Assembly (NCBI RefSeq): GCF_048544455.1 | Contig: NC_133536.1 | Span: forward strand, 201,193,325 to 201,257,324 | Reading direction: 5' to 3' | From: Silene latifolia | Taxonomy: Eukaryota > Streptophyta > Magnoliopsida > Caryophyllales > Caryophyllaceae | Length of the DNA: 64,000 bases | Shown: positions 49,354-61,396 of the stretch, piece after piece | Layout: every line of letters begins with the position of its first letter | Position numbering within the stretch: the first letter of the stretch is position 1 | Made by a program: the position numbers and the translations under genes | The notes under the pieces: generated by a model | Databases searched by the model: none | Seen by the model: the letters and a program-made list of their open reading frames with translations, nothing else | What the model was told of the DNA's origin: nothing

Positions 49354-49814
49354 TAGACATGTCAAATTTTGACCCGACCCCCCGTTTTCAGGCTCAAGAC
49401 CGGAAATTTCGACCCGGTGACCCGAAACCGAAATGACCCATTATTTTAGGGTCGAGACCCGACCTGAATGGGTCGACCCGTTGGATCAATGGTAAATAAA
49501 TTATTTTATTAAAATATTAATATAAATTATTATTTTTTAATACTAAACTTACACACAATTAAAAATCAGATTTATATAACTTTTATAACATTTAATAATA
49601 AAATAATTATTAAAAAACTTTATTTTAATAATTATGTCAATATAATTAATATAAACATTAAATATGCTTAAAATATTAATTTTAAATAAGTTTAAAATTT
49701 TTAAAAAATATTTTGTTGATGAAAAAAGGCGTTCGAAATTATTTCTTGACCCGTATTCTGATTCTAATCCGATCCGTATATGACCCGACCTGCCCGGCCC
49801 GTTCGACAGGTCTA
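49354..49814. mobile_element. hAT-type MITE rich in GACCCG
   Basis: The 461-bp element starts TAGACATGTC and ends GACAGGTCTA. It is flanked by an 8-bp duplication with one mismatch (AATGGAAT at 49,346-49,353; AATGGAAC at 49,815-49,822). Both halves carry GACCCGACC words and the middle is very AT-rich. Confidence 0.7.
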
Positions 49815-50212
49815 AATGGAACTGAGACTTTTGTAAGTTTGCTGACAGTGTGGTGGTGAATCTGGTTATGGTAATTGGTATGGAGGTGAAGAAGTTCGGC
49901 CCAACTAAAGTTTGGAATGGCAGGGCCTTAGATGGGCTGGCTTACCTGCTTGCCGGACCGGTATAAGCACAATTATTTTACACGAAATGAGCAAGAGATG
50001 AATTTACTTTCACCCGACTCGAATCCCTTTAAATCGATAAAATCTAAAATATTTGGTAAACTGAAACCGATCTGAAATTAAACTGATAACTAATACGGAG
50101 TAATTTATTGTGCCCAATCCAATCTGAGATGACCCGTGATTCGATAATGACAGAAAAACAAATTAGCTTAATGATGATTGAAACAAAATCAAATCAGCAT
50201 TTTTCTTAAATA

Positions 50213-50250
50213 CTAGTTGTTGCTCCGCGTCCTACCGGGCGCGGTGCCCC
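50213..50250 (-). mobile_element. Candidate Helitron 3' end (minus strand)
   Basis: On the minus strand a hairpin with stem CCGCG/CGCGG (50,225-50,229 with 50,240-50,244) is followed by AGCAACAACTAG and host T. This has the spacing and CTAG end of Helitrons. The partner 5' end was not located. Confidence 0.5.
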
Positions 50251-51235
50251 AATTTGACTAATCGTCTACCAAACCTCATTAGTAGGCATCGAAGTAGAAA
50301 CGTAAATTGCCTTTCAACTGATCAGAAACGTCCGTATAACAAAGTAGCGTAATAAATATATCTATCTACTACAATGCATTAAGTAATATGTTCTGTTACT
50401 TGAAATTCTGGTGTACTACAAAAAGACCAATTCTCATGTTGCAGGTATCTGAGCTAATATCATAAAAAGTGCCATTTAAACCCAACTATGGTACCACAAA
50501 TACTTGGCAAATATTAATGATATTCATGCTCTGAAATCCAGGAGTAACAAAAACGACTTCTGCAATAGAAACAGCCCCTCCGGGTTATGGATGGCCGCCG
50601 AAACCGCCTGCACAGGAATAAAAAAAAGGGAAAACATTTTTTAGTCCCAAGTCCTTTTGTGTAATTGTCTTCATGAAAGCCGTAATGAACCCGGTATAAA
50701 GGACCTGCTTTACTTGATCTAACTACAAGTCCGTAATAATAACTATGAAGTGGTAATTCTAGCTCCTAAATACAAAATCCACAATAAAATTCATCTATTC
50801 TGAACCTCTACCTCCATCCCGTGCTCACGTCCACTTAATCACTCACGAAACTCAATATGAATATACAAGACGAACATTGGCGGTATCGATTTTTAGGGGA
50901 GAACGGGTTTAAAACCTATCAGCACACTGTGATTATTCAATCGAAATCGTAATCTTTTCACTTCAATTCTATCAAGTGAACACCAAAACCACACATGAAA
51001 ATAATGCCAATAAACTGGAGGTTGGGATTAAGTACCTTAACTGGATTTGAATAAGACTCAAGAGTAGAAACTAATGACTTGTTGTCACAGCCCTCATCAA
51101 CTCACACATCTAGCATCCGCTTCTCCGCCACGAGTCACTCTCAACACTGCCATCTTTAGTTGTGCTACCGCAACCAGCCTCACCCTCTTTAAGAACTGCC
51201 AGACCCCGTCTGCAGCTCTCAGGACGAGTAAACAA

Positions 51236-51274
51236 CAACAACAACAACAATAACAACAACAATAACAACAACAA
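51236..51274. repeat. (CAA)n microsatellite
   Basis: A run of about a dozen CAA units with a few TAA variants. It produces a false cysteine-rich frame on the minus strand. Confidence 0.85.
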
Positions 51275-52302
51275 AATGTCAACATGAAGCCTTTAAAAGC
51301 CCCAAAAATAAGGGTAAACTAATATTAACGATGAAGGGAGAATAGTTACGTCGTTAGGGTTTTGGAATTAGGACTAACCTTAACTACAGGAAGATATACT
51401 GCTTTACGGAGCTTATTGGCTCCTGGAAGGAATGTTGCAACTGTTTGTTTGACTGGTTCAAGATCAACTACTGAATCCGCGAGTGCCATACGCTTGTGTT
51501 TCAATCCCCTCCCAGCCTCTTCTACAACAGTAGGAAAAAAAACACACAGAATCAGAATAATTGAGACCAAAACAACTTAAACCTTCTATTAACATCAAAA
51601 GCCTATCATCCAACACCACCCGCCACCGCTGGCCGTGCCGTAATGTGTCTTAAGCTTTAAGACACAAAAAATAGTTAAAACAAAAAAAGTAATGATATAT
51701 CTTAATAACAGTACTATACAAATAACACTTATAATAAATAATAGACATTAAAACAAGCAGGAAAAAACTTACAAATGAAGGGGAAAATCTCGCAGCTTAG
51801 TTTTCTTCCTTCTTAGGTGCTCCATGGCCGACAACCTGGTATTCGATAACCTTAAACTTTGGCATGCCCACAATTTGAGATCTGGAAAAAATCTGAATGT
51901 AGTAAGTAGTCTTTCCGGGAAGTAAAAAATAAGGTAAAGAACACATCCAAAAACAATTTATTCATTCTTTTCAGATCAAGTTTATCGATAAAGTGAACGC
52001 TACGGATCACCCCATACACACACCTCACCACCCTCTCCCCTTCAAGCCCACCCCCACAGATCTTCATCCTAAATTACCCCTCCCTAGTAATAAATTTACT
52101 AAAACTACTTCTTGCCCTTTCTGAAACCCGCCGCCAACTGTGGCCCTACTACCCCCTCCTCTAGTCCCCCATGAGCAATGATTTAAGAAAACATTTACCA
52201 ATTTTCATTTCTTCATACCCATTCTTTCTTTTAGTTCATCAATGAATCCATCTTCCAATTTGGTTGTTCGTCATGTTTGGTTCATTAGGCTAAAGTTCTA
52301 GC

Positions 52303-53690
52303 TGTAACACCCCCTCATACCAAGGTACCTTACCAGGACTACCCAAGCATGAAAGGCTGTTACCATCTCGGTTGCCCGAGGTTAGTATATATCAAAAGCG
52401 TCCGTCCTAAACACATTTATTAGAAGTACTGTAAAGTATTAATGTTTACAACAATCCAAATCAAAACCAAAACCAATAAAGTGAATACAACTGAGGACAA
52501 CTACAAAATCATAGCTAAGACTCGTGACTGTGATACTACAACTGGTGATGACGACTTCCCATGACCGCCCAAGCTCATCAAATGCAATACCTGTCAAGTC
52601 TGCTCACCATCCCCGAATGGATCACCGCAGGTTTTACAAAACAACAACACGGGGTCAGTACTACTCAATCAATATAAGACAGCAAACAATACAACCAGCT
52701 GATCATCGATTTCACACACAGTAACCGACTACACACCGAAGTGTGTAGCCCTGCCAGATTACCCATCGCAACAGGTAATCCTCGCCGCCAGTGGGTGACC
52801 GCAGCCCATCCCCACCTAGTCCAGCTCATCAACGAGCGACTAACAATCCCTGTCCCTTAATGTGCACATCCCCTCCCGTGACGGGTTCCACGGAGGGCGA
52901 ACTAGGGTGTGAAGCCACTCCCGCAAGTGACTCCACCACAATCATACACACACATCACACCACACAACATCACAACCGTCACAACACAACCACACCAACA
53001 CCGTCATCACAACACCCATACTCCGATGATCGCAGATAACAACAATTACAAAGACAAGCACAGTCTTAAATCAATTAACGATGAATCGAGTAGGGAAACC
53101 CTACCTTATCAATCAACAGCAGTACGGAAACCGAACAATCAGAAAGGCTCCTCTACGAAGTCTTCTCCTATACCATAATCATATAACACAATTACACAAT
53201 GCACAACCCCCATATTCCCAATTCCACAAATATACAGTAACCCCAACGAATACGAATAACATATAATTAGAACTTACCAACAGTAGGATGAGGGATTATA
53301 CGCAAGAACTCCGAAGATCTCACACACAACAAAGCTATGGAATGATTAGGGAGCTCGGTTCATTAGGCTAAAGTTCAAGCGCCTTCCTTGGATTCCGGTT
53401 CTAAAGACAACGTCAACCAGGCTCTTTTATGCCAGGTGAAGTCATAGGCAAGCGGAGCTCGGTTATTACTAACTTGTTTGTTTTGACTTGGTACTTTCCC
53501 AAGTATATCCTACCATATCATAGGCCCCTCTGAAGCTCCGACTATACCTAATAGGATATATTATAATTAACATGACAAAGCAATAAGCTAACCCATCGGG
53601 CTGCATAATGAACTATTCGAATCACTTAAATAATAAGCATCATCGGGACCTAATCCTACCTACTTATTGATAATTTTCTGGCGCATTACA
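52303..53690. mobile_element. Solo-LTR-like block
   Basis: The block starts TGTAACACCCCCTCATACC and ends GGCGCATTACA, giving TG...CA termini with inverted TGTAA/TTACA ends, as in plant LTRs of about 1.4 kb. There is no internal gag-pol. The 5-bp flanks do not match. A 24-bp flanking word (52,279-52,302) recurs inside at 53,358-53,381 with one difference. An old or rearranged solo LTR is the best reading; its family is not assigned. Confidence 0.5.
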
Positions 53691-54224
53691 AAACCAAGAG
53701 ACAAATCCCAAGAACTCTTCAATTTGGGACGTTCATGTGAGTGACGACAAAAGCTCCAAACACTAAATTGTAAGAAAATTTTCAAAATATATATACAACA
53801 GGAAAAAAATATCCATCGAACTGCAGCCACAAAATCATAATCATAATAATTACTTTATTTCGCAACTAAAAATGTACCAGATATGTGAGAGGTTTATTGT
53901 CATTGTGCCATGTCAATGCCTCCCTCCCCCTCGCTTCCTATCTTCCATCTGCCTCTATCCATCTCATTTCCCTTCTTACTGTACAAAATATACGTGTCCG
54001 TATCTTGTCATCCTAGCACTGTATAGGACCCGGTATAACTAAAAAAAGGCAACACACAACCTTATCTAAAATCGTGGAGGTTTACAAAACTACATTACAA
54101 ATCAGTTTTAAAGAACGTTACGACCGTATTTTCTAAGAAACTACACTTGAACAATGTTGACACAACGTCTCTTAAGGCAGTAACAAGTAGCTATTTTCCA
54201 GATGATAAGTAGCAAACAATAGAC

Positions 54225-54695
54225 AGCTCTCAAAAAGCAAATAACTTAATTGGAAATCAACCTCTAAAATGAGACCCTGTTTGTGTATAGGCAACAACTC
54301 AACATTCATTTAACATGATATACCCGACCTTTAAAGTTTCACTATTTAAAGCTGAAACACTATAACCTTAAACTACAATAGCTCTCAAAAAAGCAAATAA
54401 CTTAATTGGAAATCAACCTCTAAAATGAGACCCTGTTTGTGTATAGGCAACAACTCAACATTCATTTAACATGATATACCCGACCTTTAAAGTTTCACTA
54501 TTTAAAGCTGAAACACTATAACCTTAAACTACAATAGTCGGTCTTAAAAGACAAATCAATACGCCACCACATCAAAAACTTTGTTCCCCGACCTTTAAAG
54601 TTTCATTATTTAAAGCTGAAACACTATAACCTTAAACTACAACAGCCGGTCTTAAAAGACAAATCAATACGCCACCACATCAAAAACTTTGTTCC
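54225..54695. repeat. Two overlapping tandem duplications
   Basis: Unit A (about 155 bp) occurs at 54,225-54,379 and 54,380-54,536, nearly identical. Unit B (about 108 bp) occurs at about 54,480-54,587 and 54,588-54,695 with a few changes. Both share CCGACCTTTAAAGTTTCA and the AAACACTATAACCTTAAACT block. The near identity implies recent duplication. Confidence 0.9.
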
Positions 54696-56889
54696 TCAAT
54701 TGACCATCAAAGCATCTCGGAATTTAACAATTAGACCCAAACCCAAAAACCAAACCCTAAAAATAACAGAAGATCAGAACATTCCACACGTAACAAGATG
54801 AAATAAGAATTTCAGACACAAGACTTCTAAGAAAGCAAAGATAATCTGAATGAAAAAGGCCCATCATCAGTCGTACGTTGAAGACCCACTTCATTTAGTT
54901 TCAGATAGCCGCGTAGTTCTACAAGTTGACCAACACTGCTGACAAGTTCTCTACTCGTCGCCCATCCTACATTCATTGAATTTCTCATACCTGAGTAGAG
55001 TAGATTCCACTGTTACCCAAATCAACCATAAAGCTCCATTTAAGAAGTCAATCATAAAAAATACGTGTGACAATTATCATATCTTTATTTCAGAAAAAGA
55101 AAATATAAATTTTGATAAACTACCTGCCACAACGCTTCCTGCGTAATCTCCTCGTGACTACCTATAAGTTACTTGAGTACCTGCGAGTAAAAGTGACAAG
55201 AAAATAAACATCCATAAGTCTCCTTAGAAACACGGTTAAGAAAGTAAATTCCAAAGATCTTGACAAATAGAAAAGTATTGTATCACAAATTATGGAACAT
55301 AAACACGATATTAGTTATCTACAACTCCTTCAAATCAAACATCACCAAACACATATCAATATACCATGAATACCTGTATATCTTAATGTTAGGGACACTA
55401 AGGCATTTGAGAAGATAAAACCTAGGTTCTTGGTTTATGCCAGGCTTTGTTGGTTTACTTTGATATGCACAAATCCTAAACCCCAATTTTAAATTTACAC
55501 TCTATGACACAATTATTAAACATCTACAAGAACCTTCAACCTTAAAAAGTTGCTTCTTCTAGTAGAAAAGATGACATGACCCAATGTAAAAGAACTACAG
55601 CACAAAGCAAAGTAACATTATTTTCAGTACTTACATATACCAGTTTAACTACTTGAGACATTCAACACTAATCCTAAACCAGAGACAATGACTCAATTGG
55701 AATTCTGACTTGTGTAGCATATACTTAAAGTTTGTCCCGACTCCTGGCAAAGACCTTATCTCGTTTGTGGCGAAAGACATAACATGAAGGAAAAAATCTG
55801 TTAAATGATTGATGGAAAAGGCAAACGGAAAAAGGCCAGTTCTGTATATTTCATGAAACCATCAGCTAGTTATTCATTTAAATTGACCCTCTAGTATATC
55901 AAAAACGCAATTACCAAAGAAAAATAGCAAAGATCCTAAAGCTCAATTTACAAAGTTGATACCTTGAGACATGAGAGTAGAAGAACAACAACATAACCAA
56001 GTGCCTTAAAGGCTGACGATGTAAATGGTAGTGTAAGGGCTAAGGGGTAAAGTCGATGAGAGTCGCAGTTTAAGACCTTATGCTTACGCTCACCATCATA
56101 TCATATAGATAGAAAAGGAATCACCATATCAATTAAGATTCAATTTGATATGGGAAACTTATACGATACGATTCGATGTGAGAAAATTGTGTTGTCGTAT
56201 GCGTAGTCATCAATCCAACTAAATATTCGTGATAATCATCCAAAATTGTCATTCATCTCCAAAAATCATCAAGATCCTACTATGCTAAAACTTATTAATC
56301 AATATTTTGAATTCCAGAAAAAATAAATCAGAGCTAAATCAAGACCCCAGATCAGAAAACATAAAAGTAGTTAAGTTTATTAATAAAAAAAACTTTGAAG
56401 TATTTAATTCAGTGATTCAACAAGTCTCCTAATACTCAGCAAAATAATAAGCCAAAGATCAAAAGTAAAAGAATTAGATGAAATTCATAAAGCAATAAGC
56501 ATAATAATAGGGAATTCAAAACATAATGATGTTAATAAACCACCAGAGCAGACCTAATTACTCATATAAAGATCTTTACAAAACCTATATGATTACCAAC
56601 ATTTAGTGCACTAATTAAACCATTTTTTTAAAGCAATCAAAGTAACAACAGTATATCAACAACTAATTTTAATTAACGAGCTCGGATTGTAATTTGTACC
56701 TTTCAAAACGCAGCTATCTGCATAAAAGCAACCAAGTAAACCAGCCACAGTAGTTCGGAAGTTCAATATATCCGCTCGGGTTGTACTTTGATAGGCTTAC
56801 CTGAATGAATTTCCTCCCTGAACAGAAAAAGAGAAAAAAAAAACCATTGTGATGCTAGATTTACAGAGGGTGAACCTAAATGAAGTAGT

Positions 56890-57695
56890 AATTGATGAGG
56901 ATATTCATCACTAAATGTAAATATGGTAATTAGAATCATATGGGGAAAGGATAATTTACCAGTGCTCCTTAATCAGAAGCACGAGATCAAAAAACAAATA
57001 TCCTCGTTGTAGTATACTTACAGAAAAGTGTACAAGTCTCTAAAATCATGGTCATTCTATGTTTCACTTAGCTTTGAAAGCACTCAAGCAGCATGCAATC
57101 ATTCACTCAAGCTATAAAGCATCAATACCTAATGCAGAAGTGATTCCATATTCTGATCCAAGACAGCTTTAAAAAGGTTCCATCGCTGCGCCAAACCTGC
57201 CGCAAAGTAATACACCATCTAATGCCTGACCAGCAGCTGTCGGTCTCTCCCACATGGTAATTGGTTTAAGAGCTACAAACAGGTTTCAAAATGAAATTAT
57301 AATCAAGAAGCATATAGGTCATATTTTTTCTATGAATTAAAAGATTTAGCATACTGTACCATTGCATGCACCTGAAGACCAGCTTCAACCCAATCAAGTT
57401 CAGTACTCTGGAAAAATTATGTAGCTGTACGAGATCTGAAAAGATGTTTATTCTTCTACTTTAGGGGGTCTATAATCCAGCTCATTCAGCACAAAACACT
57501 TTGATAGTTTTTGATAGCTGACTCTCACTTTGACAGGGTACGACGGCGGGCTGCAAATTAAAACCAGAGTGATAAGCATTAGAACAGGAAACAAAAACAA
57601 TACTCATCTCTGCATAGGAAGATACTCATCACTAAATATGAATATGGTAATTAGAATTATATGGGGAAAGGCTAACTTACCAGTGCTCCTTGACC
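56890..57695 (-). repeat. Duplicated segment with a splice-donor-like end
   Basis: About 75-90 bases at 56,898-56,970 recur at 57,618-57,692 (TCATCACTAAATRTRAATAT, ATATGGGGAAAGG, CCAGTGCTCCTT). On the minus strand each copy has GGAGCACTG followed by a GTAA donor-like word. Confidence 0.65.
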
Positions 57696-57929
57696 ACTTT
57701 GAGCCAAGTGGTATATCTTCAGCACATCATGTTCAACCAGATCTCATATTAAATGGCCTTGGAGCATACAACAATGAAATCCCAGCAGCAATAGTGTCAG
57801 TGTATAGCCGTGTGTCAATGAGCAGTGGCTGGTGCAAAAAACACAAGCCATCGAACCAAATTGAGACTAAAATAATAAATAATAAGACGTAAAAATGCAA
57901 AGTAATTTTGTAGAATACAATTAATTAGG

Positions 57930-59560
57930 GTTAGAATCAATACCTCGTCTTCTAAGGGCACGCTTCCACTCCCCAGCACGAGGCAATTGCAACCGCAACA
58001 ATGACAATGTACTATATAAAAGCCATAAAAGGAAGCCGACAACTTCGCTTAGGAGTAAAAAACCCTAGGAATACAGTAAGAAGGAAGATAACGATAATGA
58101 AAATACAAATAAACAAACGAACAACTTTAATGGAGAGTCAACTCATGCAAGGGCAATGTTAAATAGGCCGGGAAAGCAACAACAACTGGGCCGCAAAACA
58201 TGATAAGAGGTGGTAAAAAACTTGGACTTTAAAGTGACGCAAGAATCAACATAGCAAGTAGCAACAAACCTGAAGGTGCTGTTAGTAGAGAAAGTGGTAG
58301 AGCACTGAAGTAGAAGGTTGACCCCGACTTTGAGCTCTTACTCCGCAGTCACAAACAACTGTAACCACGACAATCTGCATATATGTAAAAGAAGTGGAAG
58401 GAGGCAACAACGCCGAAATACCTAAGATCAACACTCATAAAATAAAAAGACAAACGAAAAAGAGCTATGTAACCAAATCCACGAGATACAATAATAAACA
58501 CTATACCTAAATTGTAAAGTGAGCGGAAGCGTCCACTCTACAGCATTGCAAACACAACACGGACAAGCTAACAAATATATAAAAGAGAGAAATAAAAGGA
58601 AGACAAGAACTCACATTACATCACCTACTGCAGGCAGCGAGATAAAACCCCCAGGAATACAATAATAGGAGGCGTCCACTGCCACAGCCAACAAACCTGC
58701 AATCACAGCATTGTCAATCTAAAAAGCTGAAAAAATCGAAAAGCAATAAAAGGAAGATAAGACCCGCAAAACCGCAGCCACCACATAGACCACTTCAAGA
58801 AATGAAAATTCATAAAAGTAGTAAAAGGAAGTCAGAAGCTATAAAATGGCTCACCTATTGTAGGTGAAGGGGTCAGCCCAAAACCCCAGTCAATCCAGAG
58901 GCGTAAAAAAAATAGCTAGGTATTTACTAAGAAATGGAAAACAGCCCTGCATGTGAGCAGATGCAAACTGTAAGCAACCTAGCTAGAAAACCAACCTCAA
59001 AACTGTAAACCATAACACAGGAATACGCAAGAGGAACAACGCTTTAATAAAACTCTAAAACCCAAATAATTAAATAGGGTTACAACCGATACCTCATGTT
59101 ATGAGGTCAATCTCTAACTCCGTAGCCGAGACAATATAAAAAACGATGACGACAACCTAGTCAACAAAGCCAGCTTTGATTAGCAAACAGAAACCCCAGG
59201 AATATAGCAATAATTAAGTAGGGTTAGAACCAATACCTCCCGTTATGAGCTCAACCTCTACCTCAGAAGCGGAGACAATTTAAACCACAACGACAACAAC
59301 CTATTTATCAAAGCCAGCTCCGATTAGCAACCAAAAACCCCACGAATAAAGCAATGATTGAAATAAAAAGGAATTAAAAAAAGGAATACAGTAATTAATT
59401 AGGGTATGGATTTAATACCAATACCTCCTGATATGAGCTCAATCTCAAACTCCGTAGCCGAGACAATTTAAACCACAACGACAACAACCTAGATATCAAA
59501 CCCGGTTCCAATTAGCAACCAAAAACCCAGGGAATCCAGCAATAATAGTAAAAAGAAATT
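57930..59560 (-). repeat. Diverged tandem array of 140-230 bp modules
   Basis: Roughly eight copies of an AAAACCCYAGGAATAYAGCAA-like word occur, near 58,059, 58,470, 58,645, 58,878, 59,010, 59,189, 59,333 and 59,518. Four are preceded by a block containing ATACCTC, TTATGAGCTCAA and CTCCGTAGCCGAGACAATTT, best conserved at 59,080-59,480. On the minus strand the ATACCTC word reads GAGGTAT, a possible splice donor. The array looks like an amplified exon-intron module. Confidence 0.6.
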
Positions 59561-59930
59561 AAAAAATATTAAAAATTGGCAAAAGTGTAGTGAGTGTAGA
59601 GCAAAAATCTCAAAATGAAGAAGACACAAAAACCTAATTGATGGGAAATAGTAACGCGAAATACCTGAGATGGGAAAAGTAATCGTCATCTGAGGATGAA
59701 GCAGGGGATGGGGATTGAAGAAGATGAACCTTTGATTGACACACGGTGGATTGAGATGAGGGTTGTGGATGGTGAAGCCGTAAAGTAGTTTGGAGAGAGA
59801 GCAGCAAGATGAAAAGGCGGAATGAAAAAAAAAAGAATGAAACATAGGTTAAGTTAAGAAGGGAAGGATGGGATTGAAAGTGAGAGATCGACGGTTGACA
59901 ATGGGCAAGCACTATTCATTGCTACAGTAC

Positions 59931-60663
59931 CGGAAGTTGTCTCTTTTTAAAGAGTAGGGATTTACCCGGGGAATTGGTAATGGGTGATGCTCAATCATGT
60001 ACATGATTTACTCAATCGTGTACACAATTGACCATTTTAACCCTTACATTTCAACATATTTATAATTTAATCAATTCCTTCAATTTCCTCCCTCCCAACA
60101 ACCACCACCCACAACCACCGCCCTCCTCCCTCCACTGCTTCACCGACCACCCCTTTGAACACCGCCGACAATACCGGCCGTCCAGACCCGCCGGAAATCC
60201 GCCACCCATCCAGCCCCACCGAAAACAGACCCCTGCCCCCGATCCGCCCCACTAAGCCTCCTGCCCCTTCCTTGCCACCCTGCACTGCCGACAACCACCC
60301 ATCTCCCTCGCCTTCCTGCATGGCTGACCATCACAAGCCTGACCTCCGCCGCCTCCACCACCCTAGTCACCTTTTCTCACAAACCTAATTTGCATATATA
60401 AATTTTTATTAACCCTAAATTAATTTCAACTCCTTAATTAGTTACATAATTTATGCAATGAATAACTAAGTTAGAATCATTATTTGAATTAATTGATTAA
60501 TATAAGAAATAAGTTTCATAAGTGAGTAATTTGGTTTTAGTTTGATTAATTTGGAGAGAGAGAGAGGGTGAGAAATTTTTCCATTGTTTTTTATGAGAAG
60601 GACATGGTAAGGAAAATTAATGAAAAAAGTACGTGAAAGAAGTAAAACTCGTACTTGAAAGAG
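59931..60663. other. Intergenic DNA, proline-coding low-complexity stretch
   Basis: 60,080-60,370 is C-rich and opens proline-rich frames in several phases. These are compositional. The rest is AT-rich, with a GAGA run near 60,552-60,565. No gene is seen. Confidence 0.5.
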
Positions 60664-61396
60664 CAATTAAGTTGGTAATTAACCTCCTTAAGTTTGCTAT
60701 GATGTGAGATTAACCTCTTAAATTTGCTTTGGAGTGAATAACCCCTCAACTTGCTATAAAGTGAAATTAAGCCCCTACTAATTTTCCGGTGTCTCACCGG
60801 ATTTTTCAATTTCTCACCAATTTCACCGGACTTTTTCAATTTCTCACCAATTTTTCCAGTCAAAATCTCTCGTCATTTGAATCACGAAAGTACACTATCT
60901 CCCCTCCCTTAGATTTTTCAGTAATAGATGCTTTCTCTTCACTTCCTATTTCATTCTGCCCCTCCACACCAGATCGTCGTCCATCATATATTTGTTTAGT
61001 TCTCTCTTTCTCTGAACAAAAACAGTAGATATGCAAAGAATTGTTAAAACATGTAGTTGGTCTCACAACACCTTGGAATTAACAGATGATAAACTTATAG
61101 ACCAAGAGGCACATTGGAACAACTGATGAATACCTTGATGTTCAAAAGGAAGCACAACCATACAATTGCTCTTTTTCTGTTAACAGATGATTGAAGAGTG
61201 TGCCAAATGTTTGATGGTATGGGCAAACCAAACTGAGAAATTGAAAAATCCGGTGTGATTTTGACCGGAAAAATAGAAGGGCTTGATTTCACTTTATAGC
61301 AAATTAAAGTTGAGGGGGTTGTTTACTCCAAAGCAAAGTTAAGGAGGTTAATCTCACATCATAGCAAACTTAAGGGAGTTGTTTCCACTTCCCCGA
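60664..61396. mobile_element. Long-TIR Mutator-type MITE or Pack-MULE, copy B
   Basis: Inverted ends of about 180 bp share with copy A (4296-5086) the series CTTAAGTTTGC, GATTTTGACCGGAAAA, CTTGATTTCACTTTA and CCACTTCCCCG. The interior (about 60,880-61,190) is different from copy A. The left end is eroded and no target duplication was found. Confidence 0.65.

Larger units (their letters stand above)
50500..59930 (-). other. Possible spliced minus-strand transcript, product unrecognised
   Basis: No long frame exists, but many minus-strand splice-like signals do. A leader-like exon with a CT-rich start ends near 59,667 (CTCAG, donor GTATTTC). Candidate exons include 57,201-57,276, 51,773-51,881 and 51,379-51,521, and a last exon starts at 50,607 after CTGTGCAG. 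One frame of 51,773-51,881 reads GMPKFKVIEYQVVGHGAPKK, faintly like the start of ribosomal protein L18a, and 51,379-51,521 reads AGRGLKHKRMALADSVVDLE. The exons do not join into one good frame. A long noncoding RNA, or a short-ORF gene with a very long leader, fits best. Confidence is low. Confidence 0.3.

Noticed and set aside
51097-51285. A cysteine-rich peptide
   Set aside because: The cysteines come from the (CAA)n microsatellite read on the minus strand.
52524-53266. Several open frames rich in His, Thr and Pro
   Set aside because: They overlap in different frames within the solo-LTR-like block and reflect C/A-rich composition.
55985-56110. A tRNA-derived SINE (TGGTAGTGTAAGGGCT and CGCAGTTTAAGACC words)
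   Set aside because: Box-like words are present, but no target duplication or tail was found; left unassigned.
60028-60388. Proline-rich proteins on both strands
   Set aside because: Low-complexity C-rich sequence opens several frames at once; no domain, no splice or promoter support.
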